Shown: one piece after another, positions 52,590 to 61,898 of the stretch
Layout: each line of letters opens with the position of its first letter
Numbering within the stretch: the stretch's first letter is position 1
NCBI GenBank assembly: GCA_016720705.1
Contig: JADKKB010000007.1
Coordinates: 1,364,001 to 1,428,000 of the forward strand
DNA length: 64,000 nucleotides
Source of the DNA: Chloracidobacterium sp.
Lineage (GTDB): Bacteria; Acidobacteriota; Blastocatellia; Pyrinomonadales; Pyrinomonadaceae
Direction: 5' to 3'
The notes under the pieces: generated by a model
Told to the model about the DNA's origin: nothing
The model's database searches: none
The model's input: the letters and a program-made list of their open reading frames with translations, nothing else
Translations under genes and position numbers: made by a program

Positions 52590-53603
52590 CTAGAAAAGCT
52601 TAGGTTGGAAAGGGGCGGCGACCCGATCGGGCTCGGCGGGCTTTTCGTGCCGGCGAAATCCGAGGCGCTTTGCGTGAAAAGCGAAAAGCTTTTTCGTCAC
52701 TTCCCATTGCTCGGTCTTGCCGGTCATACGGTCTTTGTAGGTCGCGTGGCGGAGTGTGCCGCCGCGTTCGCGTTTCATCGTATTAATGATCTTAGTCACA
52801 CGGGTCGGCGGCAGACGGTCGTGCATTTTTTGGACAAAATACGCCTCGATCGAATCGGTATCGAGGTGCAGCATCGACATAAATGCCCGTTTTGCACCGC
52901 ACTCCTTGGCGCGTTCGAGCAGGCCGGGAATATCCGATTCATTATAGCCGGGAATTACGGGCGCGATGCCGATGCCGACCTCGATACCGGCATCGGCGAT
53001 CTCGCGCATTGCACGAAAGCGCGCCTCGGGAACCGGCGTGTACGGCTCAAACGGGTTTGACCTCTCTTTTGTAAGAAACGGCATTGAAAAGAAAACCGAA
53101 ACCTTTTCGAGTTTTTTCAAAAGGTCGATATCGCGAGTCACAAGTGGCGCTTTTGTAATTACGGTGACCGGCACGCGAAAATCAACGCAGACCTCGAGAC
53201 ATCTGCGCGTCAGTTCGTAGTTCGCCTCCAGAGGCAGGTACGGATCCGTAGCGAATGAGAAATCGAGGTGCGGCATCTTGTCCCGGCATTTCTTTAACTC
53301 CTGTCTCAGCAACTGCGGGGCGTTGGGTTTGACGACGATCTTGGTCTCAAAATCAGTTCCGGCACCGTAGCCGAGGTATTCGTGATATTGCCGTGCAAAA
53401 CAGTAAGTACACCCGTGAACGCAACCGCGATAGCAATTGACCGTGTAGCGCCAGCCGCCATCCGAGTCGGACGAAAACGCTTTCGTTATAACTTTTTTTG
53501 TGGCAGTTTCCTCAAACACCTCTAGCTTGGTCGGCGGCGGTTCACCAACGTATTCGGATGAGTATTGAGAATAGGGATTCGGGGGATTTGTGATCTGTCG
53601 CAC
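52590..53603 (-). CDS. Radical SAM protein, SplB/PA0069 family
   Basis: 337 residues if the GTG at 53603 is used; a TTG at 53639 gives 12 more. Iron-sulfur motif NCYRGCVHGCTYCFAR (C-x3-C-x2-C) near residue 60, then SFATDPYLPLEANYELTRRC and FFSMPFLTKERSNPFEP. Radical SAM enzymes of this group are related to spore photoproduct lyase; the real substrate is unknown. Single gene; divergent from a small hypothetical protein. Confidence 0.85.
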   Translation of the reverse strand: MRQITNPPNPYSQYSSEYVGEPPPTKLEVFEETATKKVITKAFSSDSDGGWRYTVNCYRGCVHGCTYCFARQYHEYLGYGAGTDFETKIVVKPNAPQLLRQELKKCRDKMPHLDFSFATDPYLPLEANYELTRRCLEVCVDFRVPVTVITKAPLVTRDIDLLKKLEKVSVFFSMPFLTKERSNPFEPYTPVPEARFRAMREIADAGIEVGIGIAPVIPGYNESDIPGLLERAKECGAKRAFMSMLHLDTDSIEAYFVQKMHDRLPPTRVTKIINTMKRERGGTLRHATYKDRMTGKTEQWEVTKKLFAFHAKRLGFRRHEKPAEPDRVAAPFQPKLF

Positions 53604-53697
53604 AGATGAAAGGATATCCCATACCTTAATATTGAGCAAATTCGTTTGCTTACGTTCGTCATCAAATCAGACTATCGTTCGAAAGGGAGTAGAGAAT

Positions 53698-54099
53698 ATG
53701 TCAACTTATGAACTAAAGCGTCCGTTTTTAACGTCAGCTTACATATTGGCTTCAAATGTATCGGTCGGTAACATAACGGAATTGAAGGTGGGCCGTATAA
53801 GCGATAGTGAGATCGGGTCGCTTGTCGGTGCCCTCTACGTACTTCACAGTTATTTTGCAAAATGGGCTGTAGTAACGATCAGCTCAAGCGGAATACTAGC
53901 GTTTTCGCCGGAAAAGCAGGACACGCTTAGAAAGGCTTCCGGGGTTACGGTTTTTGTGAGATATGCGAGCGTTTATGAACAAACCGATCCCGGAATGATA
54001 AATATTATGAATGGCCTTCCGGCAAATCGGCCGCCTATGACCAAACAGCAGATCAAGGAGGCTACCGAAGTTGCCGACCGCATGCGCGAGTTATTGTAA
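53698..54099 (+). CDS. Hypothetical protein, 133 residues
   Basis: Begins MSTYELKRPFLTSAYILASN at 53698, with AAAGGGAG upstream. Mixed alpha/beta, one region VVTISSSGILAFSPEKQDTL, no signal. No family recognised. Its stop lies 11 bases before the end of the convergent GNAT gene. Confidence 0.6.
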   Translation: MSTYELKRPFLTSAYILASNVSVGNITELKVGRISDSEIGSLVGALYVLHSYFAKWAVVTISSSGILAFSPEKQDTLRKASGVTVFVRYASVYEQTDPGMINIMNGLPANRPPMTKQQIKEATEVADRMRELL

Positions 54100-54109
54100 T
54101 TCGGTGACA

Positions 54110-54640
54110 TCAGATCGCCCGTTGCATCAGCAGATCGGTCTGCGGGTCGTTTCCGAGTTGGAAGACGTGGCGGCCGACCTGGCGGAAACCGTTCTTTTCG
54201 TAAAACCTTTGCGCACGCGGATTATACTCCCAGACGCCGAGCCACATAACGTCGTGGGCATTTTCGATCGCAAACTCAAAGCAGGCGTCCATCAGATTTT
54301 GCCCGACGCCTTTGCCAATGTACTCCTGATGTGAATATAGCCGCGAAAGCTCGATAGGGCGTATCGCTGTGATGCCGTGTTCGGTGCTGTCGAGGATCAA
54401 TTTGGCATAGCCGGCAGCCTTGCCATCGACCTCTGCTATTAGAAAGATCGAATTTGCCTCTGCCAACTCAGCCGTGATCTGATCGACATTGAACGCCTGC
54501 CGCATATAGTGGTTGAGATCGTCCGGCGCATTCTTAGGGTGATGGGCGAACGCATCCCAGAAAGTGGTGTACGAGAGATCGGTGAGCAGTTTCGCATCAG
54601 CTATCGTTGCCTCGCGTATACGGATCAAATCATCTTCCAT
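54110..54640 (-). CDS. GNAT-family N-acetyltransferase
   Basis: 176 residues. N-terminal IRIREATIADAKLLTDLSYT; acetyl-CoA-binding loop SRLYSHQEYIGKGVGQNLMD (Q/R-x-x-G-x-G/A) near residue 100; then MWLGVWEYNPRAQRFYEKNG and FRQVGRHVFQLG. Transfers acetyl from acetyl-CoA to an amine; substrate unknown. Confidence 0.92.
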   Translation of the reverse strand: MEDDLIRIREATIADAKLLTDLSYTTFWDAFAHHPKNAPDDLNHYMRQAFNVDQITAELAEANSIFLIAEVDGKAAGYAKLILDSTEHGITAIRPIELSRLYSHQEYIGKGVGQNLMDACFEFAIENAHDVMWLGVWEYNPRAQRFYEKNGFRQVGRHVFQLGNDPQTDLLMQRAI

Positions 54641-54671
54641 CTTTTATGAATAGTACCATTCAAACCGTAGT

Positions 54672-55925
54672 CTATAATAGGTCCTCGATTGCGTCGCAGC
54701 TATCTTTTATGCCGTTCTCATCTACAACAATTTTCGAGATCGCCCGAGCTTTCTGCAAATAGGCCGGATCACCAAGTAGATCATTTAATAGAACGACCGC
54801 AGATGCTGCGTTGTATTTATCTCTCGATATCGTCCGCCCGACGCCAAGCCGTTCGACCCTTGCTCCGTTGTCCGGTTGGTCAAAACTGTATGGCATTACA
54901 AGTTGCGGAACGCCGGCCCGCAAAACCTGTGCGGTCGTTCCGACCCCGCCCTGGTGAATGACGCAGGCCGCTCGAGATAAAACTTCGGAAAACGGAATAT
55001 AGTCAAAGACCGCAATGTTATCCGGTAGATCCTGTCTTAGCTCATTCTGGCCGACCAGCAAGATCGCACGTTTATTCAGCTTTTTCACCGCTCTAATGCT
55101 CTCTTCATAGAACATTCCGGCGGTTCGAACGGCGGCCGATCCTAGCGTGAAAATTAACGGGGGGTCGCCCGCGTCAAGAAATTTTGCAAGAGCCGCTGGA
55201 ATTTCCGCGCTATGATCTTGTTTATCATAGAAGACAAATCCTGTTTGTACAGTATTTTCCGGCCAATCGGGTTGTGGGGAGGCGATGATCTGAGAAAACA
55301 TCGCGAGATTCAGATGAGGCGAAAATTTGTCGTGGAACAGCAGTTCATCTAGTTCGGTGAGGCCGAGTTCGCGGCGAAGATCGGCCAATGGCTTGGTCCA
55401 GCTCTTGCTCATCCGCTTTCCGATCCCTAACAAAGCCTGATGAAAGATCGTCGGAGCGTTGCGCAGGTATTTCGTCCACGGCAACGGTGCAAGAACGGAC
55501 GGATCATAGGCCGAAAAAAATGCCGAGGGCTGTAAAACTGCCATCGCCCATTTAAGGCCTTTCTGTTCGGCGAGAACCTTGGTTGCGAACACGAGTTCAC
55601 CCGAAATGATGAAATCCGCCTCCGATGCAATGTCCGAAAGATCATCATACATTTCACGCAAACGGGGCATAAAAAGCTCACGGATAATAAACTCCGGCCC
55701 CTTTTTAAGATCCATAACGTGCCGCATAAGTTCCGGATCATCCGGCGACATATTTGGCCGCATTGGCTTGAAGTCGAGCCCTATAGCCTCGATCTTTTCA
55801 CGATAGAATTCGGTGGTGACGATCGTCGTCCGATGCCCGCGTTTTTCAAGTTCAATAGCAAGGGCGATCATCGGATGAAGATCGCCCAAAGAACCTATCG
55901 TGGTTAGTACGATATGTTTGCCCAC
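54672..55925 (-). CDS. GT1-type (UGT/MGT-like) glycosyltransferase
   Basis: 417 residues, GT-B fold. N-terminal KHIVLTTIGSLGDLHPMIAL; C-terminal donor site LIFTLGSAAVRTAGMFYEES, IPFSEVLSRAACVIHQGGVG-T-T and VMPYSFDQPDNGARVERLG. These are the PSPG-like residues of UDP/NDP-sugar:lipid or natural-product glycosyltransferases. The start overlaps the acyl-CoA dehydrogenase stop by one base, so they form one unit. Confidence 0.9.
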   Translation of the reverse strand: MGKHIVLTTIGSLGDLHPMIALAIELEKRGHRTTIVTTEFYREKIEAIGLDFKPMRPNMSPDDPELMRHVMDLKKGPEFIIRELFMPRLREMYDDLSDIASEADFIISGELVFATKVLAEQKGLKWAMAVLQPSAFFSAYDPSVLAPLPWTKYLRNAPTIFHQALLGIGKRMSKSWTKPLADLRRELGLTELDELLFHDKFSPHLNLAMFSQIIASPQPDWPENTVQTGFVFYDKQDHSAEIPAALAKFLDAGDPPLIFTLGSAAVRTAGMFYEESIRAVKKLNKRAILLVGQNELRQDLPDNIAVFDYIPFSEVLSRAACVIHQGGVGTTAQVLRAGVPQLVMPYSFDQPDNGARVERLGVGRTISRDKYNAASAVVLLNDLLGDPAYLQKARAISKIVVDENGIKDSCDAIEDLL

Positions 55926-57103
55926 TATTTTCCGCTCATTATCAGCTTTGCGATTGTCTGCAGCTGCATATTTGACGTGCCCTCATAGATCGCTCCGATC
56001 TTTGAGTCGCGCCAGAATTTTTCGACCGGATAATCTTTGACGTAGCCGTAGCCGCCGAAGAGCTCGATGGCCTTGGACGCCACCGCCTCGGCACAGCGCG
56101 ACGAGTAGAGCTTGGCCATTGCCGCTTCCTTGAGAAAAGGCTTTCCGGCGTCTTTTAGGCGGGCGGCATTGTAAACCAGAAGCCGTGTGGCTTCGATCTC
56201 GACCGCCATTTCGGCAAGCTGAAACTGGACGGCCTGAAAATTATTGATCGACTGTCCGAACTGCTCTCGTTCGGCGGTGTATTTGAGAGCTGCCTCGTAC
56301 GCCCCCTGAGCGATGCCGAGCATCTGGGCACCGATTCCGATGCGGCCCTCGTTGAGAGTTTCGATCGAGACCTTGTAGCCCTTGCCGACCTCGCCAAGCA
56401 CGTTCTCTTTCGGCACTTTACAGTTGTCGAGGATCAGTTCGGTGGTGCTTGAGGCCCTGATGCCGAGTTTGTCTTCTTTCTTGCCGACGGTAAAACCCTC
56501 GAACTGCTTTTCGATGATGAATGCGGTAATTCCACGGTATCCGGCGGCCGGATCGATAGTGGCAAAGGTCACAAAGATCTCGGCTTCGTTGCCGTTGGTG
56601 ATCCAGAGTTTTTGGCCGGTTAATTCCCAATAGTCGCCCTTGTCGACCGCTCGGGTCGTGAGAGCAAACGCGTCCGAGCCCGAACCGGCTTCACTGAGTG
56701 CGTACGCCCCGACCCTGCCTTCGGCGAGCTGAGGCATATATTTCTTTTTGAGTTCGTCGCTGCCCCAACGCATAAAAGCATTGGTGACGAGCGTGTTATG
56801 AACATCGACAAACACCGACACACTGGCATCAACACGCGCGAGTTCCTCGATGGCGAGGATCGCGTTAAAGATCGTCGAACCGGCACCGCCGTATTCCTCA
56901 GGCGATTCGATAGCCATCAGGCCGAGTTCGAAACATTGCTTGATAAGTTCGGGGTCGAGCTTTGCAGCTTGCTCCATATGTTCGACTCGCGGCCGTACTT
57001 CACCCTCGGCAAATTCGCGAACCGAAGACCGGAACAGTTCCTCTTCTTCGGATAAAACAGTCAGGCCGGCATTTGATAAGGCGGTTCCAGTTGCAGTACT
57101 CAT
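55925..57103 (-). CDS. Acyl-CoA dehydrogenase
   Basis: 392 residues. FAD and substrate motifs: YALSEAGSGSDAFALTTRAV, LWITNGNEAEIFVTFA, REQFGQSINNFQAVQFQLAE, and the C-terminal AIELFGGYGYVKDYPVEKFW region with YEGTSNMQLQTIAK, which contains the catalytic Glu. Oxidises acyl-CoA to enoyl-CoA with electron transfer flavoprotein. The first gene of a pair with the glycosyltransferase. Confidence 0.93.
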   Translation of the reverse strand: MSTATGTALSNAGLTVLSEEEELFRSSVREFAEGEVRPRVEHMEQAAKLDPELIKQCFELGLMAIESPEEYGGAGSTIFNAILAIEELARVDASVSVFVDVHNTLVTNAFMRWGSDELKKKYMPQLAEGRVGAYALSEAGSGSDAFALTTRAVDKGDYWELTGQKLWITNGNEAEIFVTFATIDPAAGYRGITAFIIEKQFEGFTVGKKEDKLGIRASSTTELILDNCKVPKENVLGEVGKGYKVSIETLNEGRIGIGAQMLGIAQGAYEAALKYTAEREQFGQSINNFQAVQFQLAEMAVEIEATRLLVYNAARLKDAGKPFLKEAAMAKLYSSRCAEAVASKAIELFGGYGYVKDYPVEKFWRDSKIGAIYEGTSNMQLQTIAKLIMSGK

Positions 57104-57185
57104 AATTTAATTCCCTTCAAGTGTTTTGTTATTTAGGTTTCGATAAAATACCATTTTAGTCACTAGTAGGCTTAAAGGCAACGCA

Positions 57186-58259
57186 GTGAACCCTGAACAA
57201 GACGCCGAAGATCACGGCCCACCACCAACTAAAAAGTCCAATGGCAATCTCGGCCGACTCAAACTCGCGGGCGCGATCCTGACCGTGTTGGGAATCGCTC
57301 TGTTTGCGTATTTTATATACTCGGTCGGGTTTAGCGAATTGATCGGCGGCATTTCGCGGTTCGGGACAGTCGGTTTCGCCATAATTCTGGTGATCTTTTT
57401 TCTGCGGATGGCAACGAGGGCAAGTGCGTGGTCACTGTCTGTTTACGAGCCATATAAGCTCAGCTTTCGCGACACAATGCCGGCGGTCGTGATCGGCGAG
57501 GCGATGAGCAGTCTCATTCCGCTCGGAATTGTTGTAAGCGGTACGTCAAAGGCACTTGCCGTCAGGCACCGCGTCCCGCTTGTCGTCGGGCTCTCGTCAG
57601 TTGCGACGGAAAACCTTTTCTATAGTCTGCTGACCAGTATTTTCCTGATCGTCGGATCGATCACGATCCTGCGCAGTTTCACGCTTGATGAAAGTTGGGT
57701 CGTGACGATCGATATTGCGATCGGCCTGATAATTGCGGTCCTGATCTTTCTGTTTCTGCTAGTGATCCGACAATGGCACATCGCCAGTGAACTCTGCGAA
57801 AAGTTGTATCAACGCGGATTTGCACGCGGGATCCTGGAACACGGCCGGCTTCAGGTTCGCCTTTTCGAGAATATGATATTCGGCTTTTATCGACGCTATC
57901 CTAAGCGTTTCCTGCCGATCTGTCTGCTCGAAGCGTTGTACCACGCACTAGGTGTGATCGAGGTTTGGTACATACTTAGCCGGCTTTCCGACGCATTCCC
58001 GACCTTTCTGACGGCATTTTCGCTTGAGACTGTAAGTCGTCTGATCACGATCATCTTCAAATTGATACCGATGGCGATCGGGGTCGATGAGGCCGGTGCT
58101 CAGTTTATAGGTGAGACCGTCGCTTTGGCCGCAGGTGTCGCCGTGACGGTCACTGTGATCCGAAAGGGCCGGACGCTTTTCTGGACCGTTATCGGACTGA
58201 TATTGACCTTAAAACGCGGCTTTTCGTTTCGCGATCTCTTCAACTTTCGGGGCCATTAG
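57186..58259 (+). CDS. Lysylphosphatidylglycerol synthase-like transmembrane protein (UPF0104)
   Basis: 357 residues, GTG start at 57186. Eight hydrophobic segments. Typical pieces are FRDTMPAVVIGEAMSSLIPL and PMAIGVDEAGAQFIGE, as in the flippase part of MprF. The synthase domain is absent. Role may be lipid transfer in the inner membrane. Convergent with the SLC13 gene, overlapping by 4 bases. Confidence 0.82.
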   Translation: MNPEQDAEDHGPPPTKKSNGNLGRLKLAGAILTVLGIALFAYFIYSVGFSELIGGISRFGTVGFAIILVIFFLRMATRASAWSLSVYEPYKLSFRDTMPAVVIGEAMSSLIPLGIVVSGTSKALAVRHRVPLVVGLSSVATENLFYSLLTSIFLIVGSITILRSFTLDESWVVTIDIAIGLIIAVLIFLFLLVIRQWHIASELCEKLYQRGFARGILEHGRLQVRLFENMIFGFYRRYPKRFLPICLLEALYHALGVIEVWYILSRLSDAFPTFLTAFSLETVSRLITIIFKLIPMAIGVDEAGAQFIGETVALAAGVAVTVTVIRKGRTLFWTVIGLILTLKRGFSFRDLFNFRGH

Positions 58260-60043
58260 AGCGGCCAAAAGATCGGCACCATAACTATCGATACAAAAAA
58301 GACGATGATAGTAAGGATCGTGCCGACCTTCACAAAATCCATAAAACGATACCGTCCCGGCGTGTAAACCAGCACACACGCGGGTTCGAGCGGCGTGATA
58401 AACGAGAATGATGCAGCGTACGTTACCGCCACTATAAATGTGCGTGGATTGACACCGAGAGCGATGGCCGCCTTGACCGCCACCGGCAGCACGACGAGAG
58501 CGGCAGCCTGATTTGACATCGGTTGAGTGAGTGCCACAGTCAGAATGAAGAAGCCCGCCAGCACCGCATTACTTCCATATTGCGCAAAATGTTCATTGAT
58601 GAGCGACGCCAAATAAATATCCGCCTTGGTGTTTTCCATTGCGACGCCAAAACTCATCATACAGGCGATCAAAACCAACAGACGAAAATCTATCAGCGAA
58701 TACATCTCGCTGTAACGAACTGTTTTGGTCGCAAGCAAGACCATAACGCCGGCGAGTACACATACCGCAAGCGGCACATCAAATCCGATCGTGACCTTTG
58801 TCAGCGAAAGTGCGAGGAACAGGCCAAATGCGGCCATCGCCCATTTACGCTTTTCGACGCGGACGGTGGCGTCCGAAACATCGTCAAGCAAAAGCACCTC
58901 GCGATCGTCTACGAGTGGTTCGATCCCGTCCCGCTTGCCCTGAACAAGCAGAACGTCACCGAATATGAACCGTACGTCACTTAATTTGTTGACGAATGTC
59001 TCACCGTGACGGTTGACCGCCAATACGGTCAGATCGTAGGTTTGTCGAAATCTGAGGCCCTTGAGCGACTGGCCGACCAGTCGCGAATCACGCATCACCA
59101 AGAGTTCGAAAAGTTCGACATCCTCACTCTCAAGATCGACGTCGTTAAGCAAGATATCGGGCTTGATCTCGAGTCCGACCGCCTCTTTTACGCGCAGAAT
59201 ATCGCTGACCTTACCCTCAACGATCAGTGAATCGCGCCGCTGGATACGCTCGCTCGACCCCGGAGCCGATATGCGCTCACCGTCACGAACGATGCCGAGG
59301 ATCGTGAGCTGGAGTTCGGTATTGATGCCGGCCTCGTCCAGAGTTTTACCGACAAGCGGCGAATCGGGCAGGACTATCAGTTCGGAGATATAATCTCGGA
59401 TATTGTATTGCTCGGTAAATGACTCTTCGCCGCCGCGGCTCGGCAACATCCGCCGGCCGATCAGGAGCATATATATCATCCCGACCGAAAAGGTAATGAT
59501 TCCGACCGGCGCAAGCTCAAACATCGAGAATGGTGCTTGGCCATAACGCTGGATCGCGCCGCTGACCGCAAGATTGGTCGATGTGCCTATGAGTGTGCAG
59601 CTGCCGCCGAGGATAGCCCCGAAGGCAAGCGGCATAAGCAATTTTGACGGCGGGATCTTGGCTTTGGCGGCGAGTCCGACCACGACCGGTAGAAACATCG
59701 CTGTGGTGGTCGTATTCTTGAGAACCGAAGCTCCGATCGCCGCGGCGAGCATTATCAGGGCTGTGAGGATAAACTCACTATCGCCTGCCATCTTATGCAT
59801 TCGGCGGCCGAGCATATCGACCATCCCGGTTTTGATCAGTCCCCCGACCAATATAAAAAGTCCGCCGATCGTAATTATTATGTCGTTGCCAAATCCGGCC
59901 ACCGCCTCGTGCACCGTCAGAACGCGGGTCAGTATCAGACCCATCACCAGCAAAATACCGATGACATCAACGGGCAGTTTCTCGCTAGCGAATAAAACGA
60001 TCGCTACTAAAAGGAGAATGAGGGTTATAGCGATTGGCGACAT
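58256..60043 (-). CDS. SLC13/DASS-family transporter with two TrkA-C domains
   Basis: 595 residues. Eleven or so helices in two halves; the sodium-motif region LKNTTTTAMFLPVVVGLA and LGGSCTLIGTSTNLAVSGA in the first half, QPMSNQAAALVVLPVAVKAA in the second. Between the halves two RCK-C (TrkA-C) domains (SPLVGKTLDEAGINTELQLT; SRLVGQSLKGLRFRQTYDLT) bind nucleotides or ligands. It probably takes up sulfate, dicarboxylates or phosphate; substrate not decided. Confidence 0.9.
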   Translation of the reverse strand: MSPIAITLILLLVAIVLFASEKLPVDVIGILLVMGLILTRVLTVHEAVAGFGNDIIITIGGLFILVGGLIKTGMVDMLGRRMHKMAGDSEFILTALIMLAAAIGASVLKNTTTTAMFLPVVVGLAAKAKIPPSKLLMPLAFGAILGGSCTLIGTSTNLAVSGAIQRYGQAPFSMFELAPVGIITFSVGMIYMLLIGRRMLPSRGGEESFTEQYNIRDYISELIVLPDSPLVGKTLDEAGINTELQLTILGIVRDGERISAPGSSERIQRRDSLIVEGKVSDILRVKEAVGLEIKPDILLNDVDLESEDVELFELLVMRDSRLVGQSLKGLRFRQTYDLTVLAVNRHGETFVNKLSDVRFIFGDVLLVQGKRDGIEPLVDDREVLLLDDVSDATVRVEKRKWAMAAFGLFLALSLTKVTIGFDVPLAVCVLAGVMVLLATKTVRYSEMYSLIDFRLLVLIACMMSFGVAMENTKADIYLASLINEHFAQYGSNAVLAGFFILTVALTQPMSNQAAALVVLPVAVKAAIALGVNPRTFIVAVTYAASFSFITPLEPACVLVYTPGRYRFMDFVKVGTILTIIVFFVSIVMVPIFWPL

Positions 60044-60148
60044 TTCGCCCTAAGGATAACTAAGTTTACTGATTTTGAAAAGAAGTAATTTGGAAACTGA
60101 GAGCAGATTATGTGTTTTGCTTAGATAGGAATCGAGGTGTGTGTGCTT

Positions 60149-60177
60149 AGTGGCAAGCCGATGATCGACTTGCCACT
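60149..60177. other. Hairpin between the SLC13 and VCBS genes
   Basis: AGTGGCAAG (60149-60157) pairs with CTTGCCACT (60169-60177). A T-tract is missing; a weak terminator for the VCBS gene on minus is possible. Confidence 0.5.
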
Positions 60178-60205
60178 TATTTGCGATCGATAGCTGTCAG
60201 TGCTG

Positions 60206-61447
60206 CTATTGAGCACCGCCCTGGACAGGGATATCGCCGTTTGCACCGAACGGGTATGCAAAGAATGTTGAGAAGTTGGTGCTGCTTCGAAGAACAAAGA
60301 AATTACCGTTTGACGGACGCCAGATCGCGATGTCACTGATGCCATCCTTGTCGTAGTCAGAAACCACGGGCTTATCGCCCGGCGATCCGAACGTAGCCCC
60401 GAGGGTTGTGCCGTTCGAACTGCGTTTGAAGAACCAAACGCCGGTCGATGGCCTGTAGATCGCCAAGTCAGCCTTGCTGTCGCCGTCGAAATCACCGTCG
60501 ATAGGTATGTCGCCGTTAAGTCCCCAATTCTCCTGTTCGAAGGTGTTGCTTCCCGAATTCAGTCGAAACCACGTACCGGAGCTTGGTCGGAAAACAGCGG
60601 AATCAGAGAAACCGTCACCGTCAAAATCGCCGCTGTGGAATTGCGTAGCGTGTGGTTCGCCGTAGATAAAATCGTCCATTGCGATCACGTCAACTCCGCC
60701 GGTTCCATCGACGTTGCCTGCTAGGAGTGGAGCGTTGCCCGACAATATTTCTACACGGGCGATCTTTTCTCCGGCATTAAATGAAACGCCAACAAATGAC
60801 AACCCGTTATTCGCTGCCGCTATGGACAACGGGGTTGTTAGCAGACGTCCGTCCGTACCGTAAACGCGCATTATCGCATTGGTATTATTGTCAACGTCGC
60901 AGAAGACGGCGCCAAATCCGCTGACTCCGGCCGGAATGCCGGTACCGGGAATAAAAAATTGGATCGACAGCACGTTTGAATTGGCCGTAGTGCTTCTGAC
61001 GGCAAACAGCCTTTCTGAGCTAAACGTCTGAAAGATCGATGAGTAACTAGCGTTGATATTGCCAAAGCGGACCGCAGTCCCCGACGCGGTACTAGCACTG
61101 ACTATAAAGTTAGAGGTATCGTTACCGACGTTCGACGCAGGCGACCCGAAGATCACGCCGCGCGGACTGTTTGAATTAAAGAAATTGGCCGGGAAAAAGT
61201 TTGGGGCAGCGAATGCATCCGGCACGCCGTCCCAATTTATCTCACGCCTGCCGGTCGCGAAGGTCGAAGCGGTGTTTGGATTTAGAACCCCGCCGAGATC
61301 GACGCGAAACTGATCAACCGTTGCCTGGATCGCGGCCGCGTTCGCTCCATTTGCAGTGCGAAATATTGGCGTAGCCGATGCAATGGTTGCCAGTGAAAGT
61401 AGCACGAAACCGCTAACTATGGTTTTAAGGTAATGTCTTTTCATCAT
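60206..61447 (-). CDS. Secreted protein with C-terminal VCBS/FG-GAP repeats
   Basis: 413 residues. Signal peptide MMKRHYLKTIVSGFVLLSLA; an N-terminal ~250-residue beta part with PFRTANGANAAAI-like start; then three repeats of 40-45 residues, each with a calcium-like D-x-D-x-D-G loop (GDFDGDGFSDSAVFRPSSGT, GDFDGDSKADLAIYRPSTGV, SDYDKDGISDIAIWRPSNGN). Such repeats fold as beta-propeller blades. AGGAG lies 6 bases before the ATG at 61447. Probably surface or exported, function unknown. Confidence 0.85.
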   Translation of the reverse strand: MMKRHYLKTIVSGFVLLSLATIASATPIFRTANGANAAAIQATVDQFRVDLGGVLNPNTASTFATGRREINWDGVPDAFAAPNFFPANFFNSNSPRGVIFGSPASNVGNDTSNFIVSASTASGTAVRFGNINASYSSIFQTFSSERLFAVRSTTANSNVLSIQFFIPGTGIPAGVSGFGAVFCDVDNNTNAIMRVYGTDGRLLTTPLSIAAANNGLSFVGVSFNAGEKIARVEILSGNAPLLAGNVDGTGGVDVIAMDDFIYGEPHATQFHSGDFDGDGFSDSAVFRPSSGTWFRLNSGSNTFEQENWGLNGDIPIDGDFDGDSKADLAIYRPSTGVWFFKRSSNGTTLGATFGSPGDKPVVSDYDKDGISDIAIWRPSNGNFFVLRSSTNFSTFFAYPFGANGDIPVQGGAQ

Positions 61448-61763
61448 TTTGATCTCCTATCATTTTTATCTGTTTGGTTGTTGATCTCATTGCTGCCAGC
61501 AGTGACGGCAGGCAGAGCGTGATGTCGCCACCGTTTGCCGCACGGAAATGGCCGCTGCCATTCGCAAATTTGAAAATATTGTCGGCATTCGTCTCGAACA
61601 GTTCCGCAGCGTCTGTGAGCCTGACAAAGTCCGCTTCGGTGCCGCACTTATCGCAATGGGCAAGTGCGGTCCTTGCACGTTTGCGTATGAGGCGAATCTG
61701 TTCATATTCGACGACTATCTCTCGTTTTCCCTTAGGCGTCATATTTTGTTCTAAACTGCACAT
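61425..61763 (-). CDS. Small hypothetical protein with a CxxC pair
   Basis: 112 residues. One CDKC pair (near residue 37) and a segment VRLTDAAELFETNADNIFKF that resembles a small HTH. The ATG at 61742 would give 105 residues. It overlaps the VCBS gene start by 23 bases, and the two are probably coupled. No family recognised. Confidence 0.6.
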   Translation of the reverse strand: MCSLEQNMTPKGKREIVVEYEQIRLIRKRARTALAHCDKCGTEADFVRLTDAAELFETNADNIFKFANGSGHFRAANGGDITLCLPSLLAAMRSTTKQIKMIGDQNDEKTLP

Positions 61764-61898
61764 TTTTTACGCTAAAACAGTTATAATCTTCCTCACCAAG
61801 TTTGGTCTTTAGTTTTTTGTGAAGTTTTTCTGAAAGATTTCTGAGGATGTCTTTCGGTTTGGTACAACGTCTGCCAGCCGTAAATTATAGCGATCAGA